Shown here one piece after another: positions 12,192 through 23,997 of a stretch of 64,000 nt of DNA (positions are counted from its first letter, which is position 1; every line of letters starts with the position of its first letter). Below the pieces are notes generated by a model. It was not told the origin of the DNA. It made no database searches and saw only the letters and a list, made by a program, of their open reading frames with translations. Origin of the DNA: Gnetum montanum (lineage: Eukaryota > Streptophyta > Gnetopsida > Gnetales > Gnetaceae); the NCBI GenBank assembly GCA_015680685.1, contig MNCI01004926.1:911566-975565 (forward strand), given 5' to 3'. The translations under genes were made by a program, and so were the position numbers.

Positions 12192-13125
12192 AATTCAATC
12201 TTGCATATCAACCATAGTCATATTAAGTGTCACTTTGGTAAAAATTGATAAGCCATGCTAAAATGATATAAAATACTTTGGTAACCATGTAAACATATGG
12301 TATGCCAATGATAAACAAAAATGCAAACAAGGTCAACTAGGACCATATGAGATAGATAATGATCAATTGGGTTAAAACAATTCTATATAAGGTCAACAAT
12401 AGGCCACTATACATTGAATCCAAAGGAAAATATGAAAAGAAAAAAAATCATACTAGGTTAACTTAGGTTACATAGTGCTAGTTTGATGCCTTGGCAGGCC
12501 ATAGTTACATGATGCCCAAAAAATGATCAAGGATGATCTAATCTAATTGATTAACATCAAACCAAGCTAAATAAGAGTAAAAATGCCATTATAGATAAAA
12601 TAATGTGAACATGGAAAACATGAAGTTATATAAAGGCTTTATGAAGTCAATTAATGGGAAATAAGATCAACAATGCAAAACAAGGTAAAAAATGAGGCCA
12701 AATCTGTGAGAATGGAATATCTATAGTAAAAATTGGATGATGCTAGTCAAAAAAGGTTAGATTTTGAAAATTTTAGGCATTAGTGGGTCATATGATATTT
12801 GTTTGTTTAAGATCATGGTAGGCCATACCACCAATTTAAGACCCTGGTGAGCCATGATGCCAATTTAAGGTCTTAGTATACTATAGAGAATGTAAAAGTG
12901 AAAGATTTTTTATGATGTTTTCTATTTAAGTAGAGTAAAAATTATTTAAAAGTAAAAGGATGTAAAAAAAAAGTAAATTCTAAGCCACCAGTAAATTTAG
13001 ATTTAAACCTATGGGAAATGAAATGGTACCAACAAGTAAAGTGTAAACCAGGCTATTAGGCTATGAATGTTATAATGTCACACGATTGCAAATGCATAAA
13101 ATATGGGAAGGATTAGGAGAATGTA
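12192..13125 (-). other. Protease-RT spacer of element A
   Basis: AT-rich, no frame. Degraded copies of the short AGTTTAAGG-type repeat lie at about 12,780-12,890. The same spacer in element B holds better copies and, in addition, a 5-kb antisense gene. Confidence 0.6.
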
Positions 13126-14020
13126 TCACTTGTGAAAGTGTTTCCTAATCTTTGAGAGATTAGAAAAAGTATATGGATTGTTTTGCACAAGCTTATACTC
13201 TTCATCACCTTCACTAATGATGTTGAAGGGTAGATCTGCCCATGGCACATTAATGGGTTCATTGTTGTTTGCTTCTATTTCTTTGGTTCCATCATTCCTT
13301 TCAATTTTTTGACCAAGGCTAGTAGTTTCTTCTTGAAGCTCCACTTTGCACCCTTTTTCTATATTGACATTGTTAATAGCTAAAGGAACTACACTATCTC
13401 CATGGATAATGATTTCAACTATCTTGTAAGATAGCTAAATTTCTTGGTGAATGGGTGAGGAGACAACTCATAATTGAGCTAGACAAGGTCTTTCTAAGAT
13501 GAGGTTGAATCTTAGTATTTCTTCCACCACCAGGAAATCTACCATTATCAGGAATTATTTCCATGCTACGAAATCTAAAGAACTAAAACCTTTAATTGCA
13601 ACCCATAATTTGTTAAAGGATTTAAGGACTCAAGTCAAGGTATGTTGCATTTGTTCAATTAGGCCTAGACATTCAATGATGGTATAGGTAATGACATTAG
13701 TTTCCATCCCATTATACACATGTACCCTGTGTACTTTATATTGGCCAATGTAGATGGTTATAAATCAAGGTACCTCAGTTACTTTGTCATTTTGGGGGTT
13801 TTCCTTGATTTTGTTGTCACAAAATACTAGTGATGTTGAATTTGATTCCTTGGATAAAGAAGGTACCATGATTACATGGATGGAATCTTCAATAGTGGAT
13901 ATGCCCTTGCTAATAGAAATGAATGTCAACATCTTGAACAATGCCTCACGGTGCACAGAAAAATTCATGACTAGGTCATACAAGCTCAAAGTTGTGTTCT
14001 TTTGTTTGGGTGATTGTTAA
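13126..14020 (-). pseudogene. Aspartic protease region of element A
   Basis: The minus-strand segments 13,765-13,989 (SLYDLVMNFSVHREALFKMLTFI) and 13,126-13,344 (PINVPWADLPFNIISEGDEEYKLV) align with the start (SLYDLVLTSQIHREALVRMLTSI) and end (DVSWIELPFNMISEGDAEYKIV) of the continuous protease frame of element B at 40,491-41,564. The protease would cut the Gag-Pol precursor. The middle, where the active site lies, is broken by stops, so this copy is dead. Confidence 0.75.
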
Positions 14021-16620
14021 ACCTATTCCATCACATTAAGGAAGTCTTTGTTATTGGTTATTAATTTTTTATGTTTGAATTCCACCATACATCCTAAAAT
14101 ATGAACTTCATTTTTGGGTTATTATTGTGACTTAGCCTCTTGGTTCTTCTCTTCAGGTTTTGATTCTTCCCATGGTTTACTAGTTGAAGTAGCCTAGCTT
14201 ATGAAAGTCATGGGAATAGATGAAATGAGAGTGGGATTTGGTGGACCCACTTCCTTCCCTAACTTGGTCTACTTATTGACCTTGTTCTTGGATTTTTGTG
14301 TAGCTTTCTTCCATTGTTTGGTTTAGGATTTCTTGTTATCCCTAGTTGGTTGTGAGGAAGAAGATGTTGCATGGGCCACCATGGGGGGTTGTTCCATTAT
14401 TTGAGTAGGTTATGTTGTAGAGGATTGGGGCAAACTAATCACAAAGGATTATTTTGGGGATGTTGGTGATGGTAGCCTTACAACAAAGGGAGACCTTTTA
14501 GTGAAAGCTAGAGGACCCCTTTTGTTGCAAGGAAGCATCATGGTCATAAATAGTTCCCTCATAGGCCTTTGATCATTGTGGAAATCAAAATTTTCTATGG
14601 TGTATAGGATGTTGTTAGTATTTAGGAGTTTCTTGTATACATACATTGATTTATTTTGAGGCCTGACAAGGTTGGATGTGTCTAATACCAATTCACCCCT
14701 ATTAATCATTCTTTGTTGGTCATCTTTAAGTGTAAGGTAGAAATCAATATTGTGACCTAGCAACTAATGGTAATGGTAAAAGCAGTTGAACTTAAAGTAT
14801 TTGGATACTAGAGGGTCATCTTTGGTTGCTTGAGTAGGTTCTTTTGCTATTTCACATAACCTGTCATGCCTCTTATGGGCATTCTTAGTCATTTTTTGTA
14901 CTAGATTGTATCACTCTTCAATAGTTGGTCTAATAGCTCTGATGGTTTGAGGGGAAATTTTGTATAGTTGGATTGATATTTTTGTGCAAAGTTAGACTTA
15001 GAGGTAGTCAATGTAATGGCCCTAGTGGTTGATGGTTCATTATCATTGTTGGTAGCAAGGGCCTTAGGTTGGTTATTCTTTGGCCCCTAGTTGGTTGGCT
15101 TAGTCTCCTTAGTCATAGTTGCTATGGCCATATTGTTTAACCTACCCTTTTTCTTCTCTTTGTGCATATGTTGATTTTTGTATGCCATATAAGCAAGATA
15201 GTGGCTAGCTTCAGTGCATCATCTATGTTCTTAGTCTAGGAAAAGGCTTGAATAAGAGATTGTGGATCAAGATAATATAATTTTGATTTCATAAAATCAT
15301 TAATTACCCCTTTGAATATAGCTAAAAGTTGAGTTTTATATATTGGCTCTTGTACCTCATTGAGTAGAGCATTCCATCATTAGATGAAATTCTACACTAG
15401 CTCTAGGGGTTCTTGCTTGACCTTCATTAGTTGGTCAAGCATGGTATCAGGTTTCAAGTTATACTTGAAATGGTTAATGAATTGGGAAATCAATTCATCT
15501 AGGAAGGAGAGGGATCCCCTTGGAAAGACATGGTATTAGTATAAGGCTTTTCCTACTAAAGACAGGAAAAACTCATATAATCGTATGTGATCAAGCTTGC
15601 AATAACAAGCACTTGGAAAGGGAAGAAAATCATATGTGCATTCTGATCACCTTCATCATTGTAGTTGGTGAATTGTGGCACAAGGACAACAAGGGAAAGA
15701 GTTAGTGATGGGATCATAAGGCTTACGGGGTTATCTTGATAGAAGTCCATAATCTCTACAGTCTATGACATTGAGGCTTTGAATTTTCTTAACTCTTCTG
15801 TCAAATCCTAGATCATTTGGAAAGCCTAATGTAAACCTTGGGATGCCCCTGTCAGTTGTGGGGTTCGGACAAAGAGTTGAGGCATATGTTGTGAGGCTTG
15901 TGGCCTCGCTATTGGTTGTAAGATGGAAGGGATCAGTTGCATCATGGTTGTAGTCTATGGGTCAAATAGGGAAAAAGATGTTTGTGTTGGTATTTGAGGC
16001 ATACATGGGACAAAGGGAGTATGCAACATCTAAGTTGCATGGGGTCCTACTATGAGCCCTATCTAGGTGATAATGGGGTTAGTAGTAGTAACAATCACCA
16101 ATGATGGTTGCACAGTCCAAGGCTATGTAGCGAATGATATGGAAAAGTGGAAGGTCATGGGTTGTGGCATTGAGTGTTCTTGGTGCATAGCTATAATAGG
16201 GGTGGGACCAACCTTAGTAGGGTAGGAGGGGGTAGAAGATGGTAGAATCATGCCCATAAAGAACACAAAGGCATTAGGGGAATGGTCAGTGGCCTTGGGG
16301 GTTGCTTGTTTGAACAACCCTTCTAGGATGTTTTTGGGATTAGTTTCTATCCTAAATTCATCCTCCTATTCTTATTGTTCCTCTAAGTGATGCTTTTCAT
16401 CTTCCTCTTCCATCTTAATCAATTAAGCTAGGATGGTGACATAGACATCATTGAGGGGTATATGGTCATATGGGGAAGGGATGTACTCTTTCCCATCCTA
16501 GTGTATAAGCTCAAACTCCCTTTTGGCCTTTGCTTCTAGATGTGGAATTAGCATGCTAGCCTACATTTTGGCACAAATGTAGTTGTAAAGATCTTTATTT
16601 ATAGCCAAAAAGTTAGGAAT
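14021..16620 (-). pseudogene. Gag of element A
   Basis: Gag forms the cytoplasmic particle that packages element RNA. The segment 14,449-14,763 contains HNIDFYLTLKDDQQRMINRGEL, matching the GHGTDYYFTLKQDIQRMID knuckle-like region of B, and ends RSPFVVRLPSP, one copy of the peptide reiterated in B. The translation of 15,200-15,800 corresponds to the conserved plant gag domain (compare 15,556-15,750, FTNYNDEGDQNAHM, with YNGETDPNAHL in B). Broken by numerous stops and shifts. The upstream part to about 16,620 is assigned by position only. Confidence 0.7.
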
Positions 16621-17139
16621 TTTCCCTTAACCTTTAAAGACTACCTACACTCCATGATAGCAAGGTCTTTGGGATCATACGATCTCATGGCTTGTTCATT
16701 AGATCCACCGTCATTGAATGTGAAAGGTAGTTTGGTCAATTGTTGAGAAAACATGTTGCAAATGATGGTTTTGGAATTTTTACTATTTTTAGTAAAAAAT
16801 AGTAATTATGAAAAAACTACTATCATAGTAGGCTAAAAATAAAAAGGTAGTAGGAAATGACTACTAAGTAAATATGGGTCTCACATTTGAAATGGAGTTC
16901 AATGAAATGGCATTGAATGGAATCAATCTTAATGGTAGTAAGCCTACTACTATTAGTGTAGCTAATCAACTACTACTAGTGTAGTTCAATAACTATTGCT
17001 AGTGTAGTCAGTTAACTACTACTAATGTAATTACCAACTACTATCAGTGCTTGAAAGGAAAATGAGCTTTAATGAAATGGATGTCATAGTAAATGGAAAA
17101 ATGCTAGCAATAGGATTTTTGGCTAAGAATTTGGATGAA
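16621..17139 (-). other. 5' leader of element A with quasi-palindromic repeats
   Basis: Between the primer site and gag. At 16,920-17,045 the CTACTACTAGTGTAGTT unit found in the U3 recurs four to five times at about 25-bp spacing. No frame of note. Confidence 0.6.
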
Positions 17140-17158
17140 GGCCCTCCATCTAGCACTA
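17140..17158 (-). promoter_or_regulatory. Primer-binding site of element A
   Basis: On the minus strand TAGTGCTAGATGGAGGGCC lies about ten bases inside the LTR end. The matching site in element B (45,242-45,260) reads TGGCGCTAGAAGGAGGGCC at the equivalent place. The two share the core GCTAGA.GGAGGGCC, so a common tRNA primer is likely. I cannot name the tRNA with certainty. Confidence 0.6.
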
Positions 17159-17167
17159 AAAAACTAT

Positions 17168-17691
17168 TGGTGTTGGAAATCTTAGTTACTAGAATGGGAA
17201 AACCAAAAGATATGAGCACTCAAATAGTTTTAATTCTAAATCCAAATTGGCTTCATGAAAATGGAATTTAGGGTGCCCTTGAAGGTCTTGTCAATCAACT
17301 TGGGACTTAAAAAATGTCAAACATGAATGGTTTTAAAATTCTAAATGTAAATAGATATGGCCTACTCAAGACCTAGACTAAAATAGCCTACTAAAAATGG
17401 CCTATTAAAAACATAGATAGAAATAGCCTATTGAAAATGAAAATAGAAAATGAAATTGCAGTTACAAAAATAAACATAGAAATGGAAACTAAAATCAAAA
17501 TTTGCACAACATGAACCATAAAATTTATAAAAGAATATAAATAAATATTGAGTTCATGGTGTACAATTTCATGCCATGGGCATAGGATGCTACTTGCTAA
17601 AGCTTGAAGTCTATTAGAGAAGGCTACCTCCATGTTTCTTCCCAATTTTGTCCTATTATAGCTTTCCATCAATTTCCACCAAATCTACTAT
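17168..17691 (-). repeat. 5' LTR of element A, inner part
   Basis: Matches 5857-6388 of the 3' LTR and stops at the EPRV junction. The rest of this LTR is at 25,295-26,644. Confidence 0.8.
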
Positions 17692-18562
17692 GACTGTACA
17701 ATAATGGATGCCAACTGGGACGATCTAGGGTAGAATCCACTTTAGAAGATTGTGGCAGACAACTTTTTCAGCGTGACGGTGGACTGTTTGGCCCAAAGTC
17801 GACACTATTGCCATTAGAATTGAAGGCATGATTGTGGAAATCTTCAGAGCTGTAATCATATCGTCCTGGAGAATCATTAGGAGTGTTGTCTGTGCTGTCA
17901 TCAGTTTCTTCTGAGTGCTCGCCAACTAGATAAAGTTTGAGTTCCTTTCTGCCAGAAGCACGATATTCATCAATTCTGCGGTCCATGTAATAAAGTTCTA
18001 AAGTGTACGAGACCTTTAAATGGATGTGACAATGGTGCTAGATATCATAAGCATTGGCGGTGTACACATCCTGGTAAAAAGCTTGCCCCCATGTGAGTTG
18101 CCGGTCTATCCTTTTGGAAATACAAGTAATAAGAAAATAGACTGGGTTGGATGACATGTGTAAAAAATTCCAAGCCATGTGATCAGGATTCCCATAAAAC
18201 AAGAAATCACCCCGGTGGCCATAGAGACTCGTACGGAGAGGACCAGGATAATTGGTTGGTAAATAAGAATGGGAATGGCCAAATTTGGTCCACCAAGACC
18301 AGAAAAATTCATCATTGTCTGGAGGTGCACTGAGAGGACTAAAAGAGATTCGGTAGACATGAAAATCACTCGGCTGGTAATAAGGCCAGTTTAAACAATC
18401 AGTAGAATACCAGTTCCGGAATTCAAGGTTGGTGAGGTTCACATCTGTGGCAAGGAAAAGGTATGGAGCAGGAATTTGATCCCATTGAGTTCTTCTTGCA
18501 GGTAGAGGAAGGGCTGTAAAAACCTTCTGAGAAATGATGGCATCAGAATTTTGAGCTCTTGT
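17692..18562 (-). repeat. EPRV inverted-repeat arm, left (871 bp)
   Basis: Reverse complement of 24,085-24,949 with only scattered substitutions and small indels. It ends just before the TATA box on the parental copy, so the viral promoter is not duplicated. Spacer between arms is about 5.5 kb. Confidence 0.92.
17768..18560 (-). pseudogene. Inverted partial copy of the EPRV downstream frame
   Basis: Minus-strand translation repeats the C-terminal roughly 260 residues of the plus-strand frame at 23,998-24,873, including WDQIPAPYLFLATDVNL and the acidic, Ser/Asp-rich tail. It is cut at its 5' side by the junction with the primer-site region at about 18,560. Bases beyond that point only extend the frame by chance through viral leader sequence. 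There is one in-frame stop at 18,035-18,037 and a six-base length difference near 18,290. No promoter is attached on this strand. It is a rearrangement product, not an independent gene. Confidence 0.85.
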
Positions 18563-18601
18563 GCGTGTGCGAGAGAGCGAGAGCACGCTGGGTACTACGA
18601 G
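18561..18601 (+). repeat. 41-bp terminal repeat of the EPRV, left
   Basis: Begins GTGCGTGTGCGAGAGAGCG and ends TACTACGAG. It matches 25,254-25,294 at all but about three positions. It lies immediately 5' of the primer site, so the integrated genome is slightly longer than one unit. Confidence 0.88.
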
Positions 18602-18603
18602 AG

Positions 18604-18616
18604 TGGTATCGGAGCC
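18604..18616 (+). promoter_or_regulatory. tRNA-Met-type primer-binding site of the EPRV
   Basis: TGGTATCGGAGCC differs at one position from TGGTATCAGAGCC, the site complementary to the 3' end of initiator tRNA-Met that caulimovirids use to prime minus-strand DNA. It precedes the first viral frame by about 240 bp, the normal location in the leader. Confidence 0.85.
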
Positions 18617-18858
18617 TTCTTGCAATTCTTCGATCTTTCAAACGCTTTCTAGACGTGAGGGTAGCTCGTAAGATTCGTTCCAGACCCTTGTAAGACACGT
18701 AGTCACAGCCTATGGACCGGTGAGTAAGTCGCGCAGATCAGGATAGAACGCAGAGTAGGCACGTCCACATGGCAAGTTCATCATGAAGACCAACTCCAGG
18801 TTCTTCTTCTTTCTCATATGTTCAGGGCTTATCTTCTTATTGCACCACTCAACCTAGC

Positions 18859-20499
18859 ATGTTACCTCCTCCTCCCACATAGAAGGATTTTTACCCTAAG
18901 TCTGCTTTACACCCTTTTGAATCGTTTCAATCCCTTCATTTTTCTGAATGTGATCTGGGTATTGCGGGTTCTGGTCTCCGTCCAGTGGCCTTAACTTTTT
19001 TTGACCTGGGGGAAGTTGATAAGTGGAAACAAAATGGTTATTAGTATATTCACCTTGCCAAAATTGCTATTCATCTCCACCCACACTTTAACTATCGTTT
19101 GAAAAAACCTTACTGGATTGCTCTCATAGATCGTAGATTTAAATCCTTCCAAGAAGCTATAATTACTCAAGCAAAAGGTAGATTAGTTTCTGATGCTTTA
19201 ATCGTTACTATTTCAAATTTCACCTTATCCTTATCAGATCCACACTTGTTTCAAAGTTTAATGTTAATTACTTATATTCCAGTTGATATTGTAGATCAGA
19301 GTATTTATTGCACTATAGGAACCAGGCTAAGTTTTAAATTGTTTTCATTTGTGAGTATTCAAACCTTATTACCTTTTGGGCAGCAAGCTCTATCAGTAGG
19401 TTCAACAAACTTAGAATATGGTGTACAAATAAATACTGAAGATTTACCTATCCATAGGTTATTTCTGGATCTCGAAGATCCCTTAAAAACATATTATGAA
19501 TGCAAAAAAACAAAAAAATCTCTGTTTAAACCTTCTTCGAAATATAGGCGTTATTTCATAGAATTACAAACTCCAAAATTATTACCTTATGACCCCATGG
19601 CTCCTAAACCAGAAAAGAGACATATTCTCTTCTCAGAACAAAAAGCTATGTATGATGAACAGGAAGCAAAAATCAAAAAAATGGAAAAATTAGTCAAAAA
19701 ATTAGGAGTGAAGTTAGATCCAAGAAAGGTAATAAAACAAAAACCACTACCGACAGAGAAAGGTAAACAAATGCAAGAATCTTCTAGTGACAGCTCTAGC
19801 TCTAGCCCTATCCATTTTCCTCAAAATATTTCCTCATGTGATCATTCTTCTACACACAAAGTAGATCTTGAAACTAGATGCATAGAATGCGATGAGCTAC
19901 TCAGAATCAACATGAATGTAGAAGAAGAAAAAAACCATATGATGCAATATAAACCTTCTGTAGAGCCTCCATCAGATGTCATTAAGTTACATAACTGGAC
20001 CAACCATAAAGTTGCTTATATAAGTGATCAAGGACTCATGACATATGCTGAGATTAGAGAAGTTCAGAAGGATATTAAAGACTTACATAAGATCTGGGTT
20101 CCAAATCAAAAAAATGGAAATGGGAAGTCTCAAAAAAGATCAAAACCAAATCCCATAGATATTGATGGTCTCTATTTAGAATCTCCACCTCTAAGTCCTC
20201 CACCAACAAAAGCAAAAAAACCACAACCTTCTAGACCTAGAATACGCAGACCAGTACATACAATTCCTACAAGTCAAAAAGGAAAAGAAAAAGAAGAGGA
20301 AATTAATGCCAACGAAAAAGATAATGAAACAATATATATAGGTAGTGAAGGAGCACTTGATGAAGAAGAAAAGAAACTTCTACAAAAACAAGGAATGATT
20401 TTTCAGGATCCAAAAGATTTAACTGCCATGCAGATCAGAAAAACATCTGAAAAACCTCCTCCTTATTTTAGTATGAACAATAAATCTGGCAGAGAATGA
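18859..20499 (+). pseudogene. EPRV movement-protein region (30K superfamily)
   Basis: Caulimovirid movement proteins form tubules through plasmodesmata for cell-to-cell passage. From the ATG at 18,859 the translation carries YIHLAKIAIHLHPHF, then IALIDRRF with the conserved aspartate at about codon 91, then a run of beta-strand-like segments (RLSFKLFSFVSIQTLLPFG). This is the layout of the 30K fold. After about codon 190 come a lysine-rich coiled segment and a low-complexity Ser/Pro/Lys linker leading into the coat protein in the same frame. In-frame stops lie at 18,880-18,882, 19,042-19,044 and 20,497-20,499, so the copy is inactive. Family assignment rests on motif order and position; I ran no search. 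Confidence 0.75.
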
Positions 20500-21481
20500 C
20501 AAAAAGAAATAGACCGAATTAGTGGATTTATTGCTAGACAAATAGTTTTAGAAAAAAAATCTTATGAACATGCCATCTTAAATGCAATGTTAAACTTCGA
20601 AGGAATGCTCAAAAGATGGTGGTGTTTTATTGAAGCTCCTGTAAGGAAGAAGTTATTAAACAATCCACATATTATATTTTTTAATGCAATTACTAAGGAA
20701 TTCCTAGGAAATAAAGCCGATAGAGATAGTATGTATAGAACTTTATTTTATGGTGCTAGATTACATAAAATACAAGACATGTCTCCTTTTCTCGACATAA
20801 TGGAAGAATGGTACTATTATGACAAACTAATCCATGATATAGGTGCAAAGGAACATCTATTAGGTTGTCTACCTACTCCTTTTGCAAACTATTACCGAAC
20901 AAAACTCCAAAATGAAGAAAAAGAATTAGAAGAAATGAGTTTCAGTGCCATAAGACAATTCTTAGAAAAAATTACAAGAGACCTATGTGTCCAACAGAAA
21001 ACCCAAAAATTAGTAGGATCTTTAACAAAACAAATGGGGAAAGATCTGTGTTTACAAATGTGTCCTGAAGATAACTTTGGTAAGTTAATTAAGGACAGAA
21101 AAAAAACAAAAAGATCCCTGTGAATGTCCTCCAAAATCTAGGACTTCGTATCAAAGATCCACGCAAAGGAAAACATGGAAGCCAAGAAAAATATGGAAGC
21201 CTAAGTATCAACCAAGACACAAAAGAAAAAATTGGCCACAAAAACCATTCAAGGGTATGTTTAAACCTAAACAAGGAGCATACAAAGATAAAGAAGTTCG
21301 TTGTTTTATCTGTTCAGGTAAACACTATGCCACTCAATGTCCTAAGAAAGACAATCATCCTCAACGTATTAACTTTATCGAATCTATGAAGATCACTGAA
21401 GATGATTTCTTTTTAACCTATGACTCTGACTTTTCTTTTTCTAATGGGGATATTTACCTAGAATCGTCAAACCAATATTGA
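20500..21481 (+). pseudogene. EPRV coat-protein region with zinc knuckle
   Basis: The frame continues from the movement-protein linker (open from 20,500, ATG at 20,587) through a helical core (KRWWCFIEAPVRKKLL ... YYYDKLIHDIGAKEHLLGCLPTPFANYY) typical in place and composition of caulimovirid coat proteins. It then shifts frame in an A-rich run around 21,100. The shifted frame is very basic (Arg/Lys/Trp-rich, about 21,130-21,250) and reaches the zinc knuckle CFICSGKHYATQC at 21,302-21,340, which would bind viral nucleic acid. The knuckle spacing is C-x2-C-x3-H-x4-C, one residue shorter than the usual C-x2-C-x4-H-x4-C. The frame ends in an acidic tail at 21,479-21,481, seven bases before the pol ATG. 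Confidence 0.82.
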
Positions 21482-21487
21482 AGTAGT

Positions 21488-23929
21488 ATGGAATTTGAAG
21501 ATATCCCAGATTATCCAAATGAACCAGGAGATCAAAATTATGACACAGATTCCTCTGGATATATGTATCATGTCTATATGAATGAAGTATCTGAGGAAGA
21601 AGATGATTTCTATTCCAAAGATCAAACTTACATGCTCCTACACAGCCAACTACGACAGTTGAACAAGCAATGGCAAAAAATCCCTATTGATGACTTGCAC
21701 AAATACATAGCATATAAACATAAAGTAAAAGACAAAAGGAATGAAATCAACACATACAAACAAATGATGGAAGAATCTGCAGGATTCTATCAAGACTCCC
21801 AACAACCATACTACAATACAGATACGGAAGTAGAAGAAACACCTCAACCATCTCAACCTTCACAAAACCAACAAAAACATGAGGTTTCAGAACACCAAAG
21901 TTCCATGTGGCGACAGCATAGGATAAAACAGCTGAAAAAATTTATCCAACTTGCTTCTGATGAGATAGAAAAATTAGAGCTCCAAGAAGAAAGTTGGCAC
22001 CAGGCAGAATATGAGAAAGAATCAAAACAGGTAAGTGTGATTTTAGAAGTAAATACGAATAGTATAAGACCAACGCTACCTGCTTGTTCCCTAATAGTCA
22101 AATGGCCTAAATATCACAAATATTCATTAGGATGTTTATTAGATACAGGCGCAGAAGTATCCTTAGCTCGAGACGAAACAATTCCTCAATGTTTTTGGGA
22201 GGATAAAGAACCCTCTCATATTTATTTTAACACGCAAAAAAAGGTACTACGAAAACAAGCGAGATTACCTATTTTAATGCCAGATAATACTATTAAATAT
22301 TTTTTAGTTTGTCAGTTCCCTTTACCTTCTTATGACTGTTTACTAGGGTCAGATAATTTACAACATTACAATTTAGGAATAACCAAAACCTTAATTTCTC
22401 TAGGATCTTATAATTTTGAACACATAAATGCAAGACAACACTTCACAACCCATAAAACTCCAAGAGTCAACCCAAGGAGAGAAATATGGATCGTTAACCA
22501 GATAGAAAAAGCTCAGTCACAGTTCACTGAAATCACAAACCATCTAATGAAGTTCCCTAGTGATGATCCCACCATTTTTAGAACTAAAAAGGAACATTGG
22601 TGTTCCATAGATCTCAAAGATGGAATACAAGTTAAATCAACTACACAGCATATTGGTATGCCACCAAGTCTCAGGCAAGAATGCGAACAAGAGATTCAAG
22701 ATTTATTAACGAAACAACTCATTCGTCCAAGCAAAAGTATGTTTGCCTGTGTAGCCTTCTTTGTGAACAAACGTGCTGAATTAGTCCGGGGAAAGAAACG
22801 GCTTGTAGTTAATTACAAACCATTGAATGACATCCTGAAATCTGTCCAGCATCCAATTCCAAATAAGGATGATCTTTTCCAACGACTCCCTCATACGAAC
22901 ATCTATTCGAAATTTGATCTAAAATCTGGTTTCTGGCAAATACAAGTTAATGAAGCTGACCGATGGAAAACTGCCTTTACAGTCCCAGGAGGGTTATACG
23001 AATGGAATGTGCTACCTTTTGGTATCAAAACTGCCCCATCTATCTTTTAGAAGATGATGAATTCAATCTTCCATTCTTTTCCTTTTATTCTTGCATATAT
23101 AGATGATATTCTTATTTTAAGTAGATCTGTAAAAGAGCATTTAGAACATTTAAGAGTTTTTAGTGATCTTATAGATAAAAATGGATTGGTTTTATCTCCC
23201 ACTAAATGTAAAATAGGACAATCAAGTATTGAGTTTCTTGGTGTAGAAATATCTGCCGGAATAATCCGTCTTCAGCCCCATATTATCCAAAATATTGTTA
23301 AGTTTCCTGATAAACTAGAAGAAACAGTCCAAATCCAACGGTTCCTTAGATGTATCAATTATGTTTCAGGTTTCTTTAAGAATCTGGCACAAGAAAGAGA
23401 TCTCTTAAATCAACAATTACAGAAACATTCACCCCCATGGACAGAAGCCTATCCAAAAGCCGTCCAAAGAATTCAAGAAGAATGTAAACATTTACCATGT
23501 TTAGCTCTTCCCGGAGAAGGTTTGTTTATCCTGGAAACTGATGCTTCTGAATTATTCTGGGGAGCAACGTTAAAACAAGAACAAAATCAGATGGTTCGTA
23601 TCTGTAGATATTCTTCTGGTAAGTTTAATCCAACACAACAAAAATACCATAGTTCTCATAAGGAATTATTAGCTATTGTAAAGGGTGTTGAAAAATTCCG
23701 TTTGTTTCTTCAACCCCAACGCTTCACCATCCATAGTGATCTCAAACATTTTGACAAATATCTTCAAATGAAAAATCTGTCAAAAGTTTCTCATACTAGA
23801 TTAATCCGTTGGAGTTTATTTTTAGCTAATTTTGAATTCGATAGTGAGTATATTGAAGGATCAAAAAATTGTCTTTCTGATTTTTTAACTAGAGAGTTCC
23901 AACTCTCTAGTAGTACTAATGATTTTTAG
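21488..23929 (+). pseudogene. EPRV protease-reverse transcriptase-RNase H
   Basis: This polyprotein would process viral proteins and copy the pregenomic RNA to DNA. From the ATG at 21,488 there is an acidic, Gln-rich N-terminal region, then the aspartic protease site LLDTGAEVSLA (Asp at codon 219). RT follows with KRLVVNYKPLND, SKFDLKSGFWQI, LPFGIKTAPS and the catalytic YIDDIL at 23,096-23,110. RNase H follows with ETDASELFWGA (first Asp at 23,540), the ELLAIVKGVEKF helix and IHSDLKHFDKYL. The total of about 813 codons fits the family. One in-frame stop at 23,048-23,050, between the LPFG and YIDD motifs, removes catalytic activity. The rest is a single open frame, which suggests a comparatively young integration. 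Confidence 0.93.
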
Positions 23930-23997
23930 TTTTATTTTCAAAATTACTCCTTAGCGAAGGTTGGACTCTTCGTTCCTTAAGAAGATTACGTCCTAGT

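Noticed and set aside
18561-18625. ATG-started N-terminus (MQEGSD...) on the minus strand for the inverted viral copy
   Set aside because: It runs through the reversed terminal repeat and primer-site region, so the start is a chance extension across a rearrangement junction.
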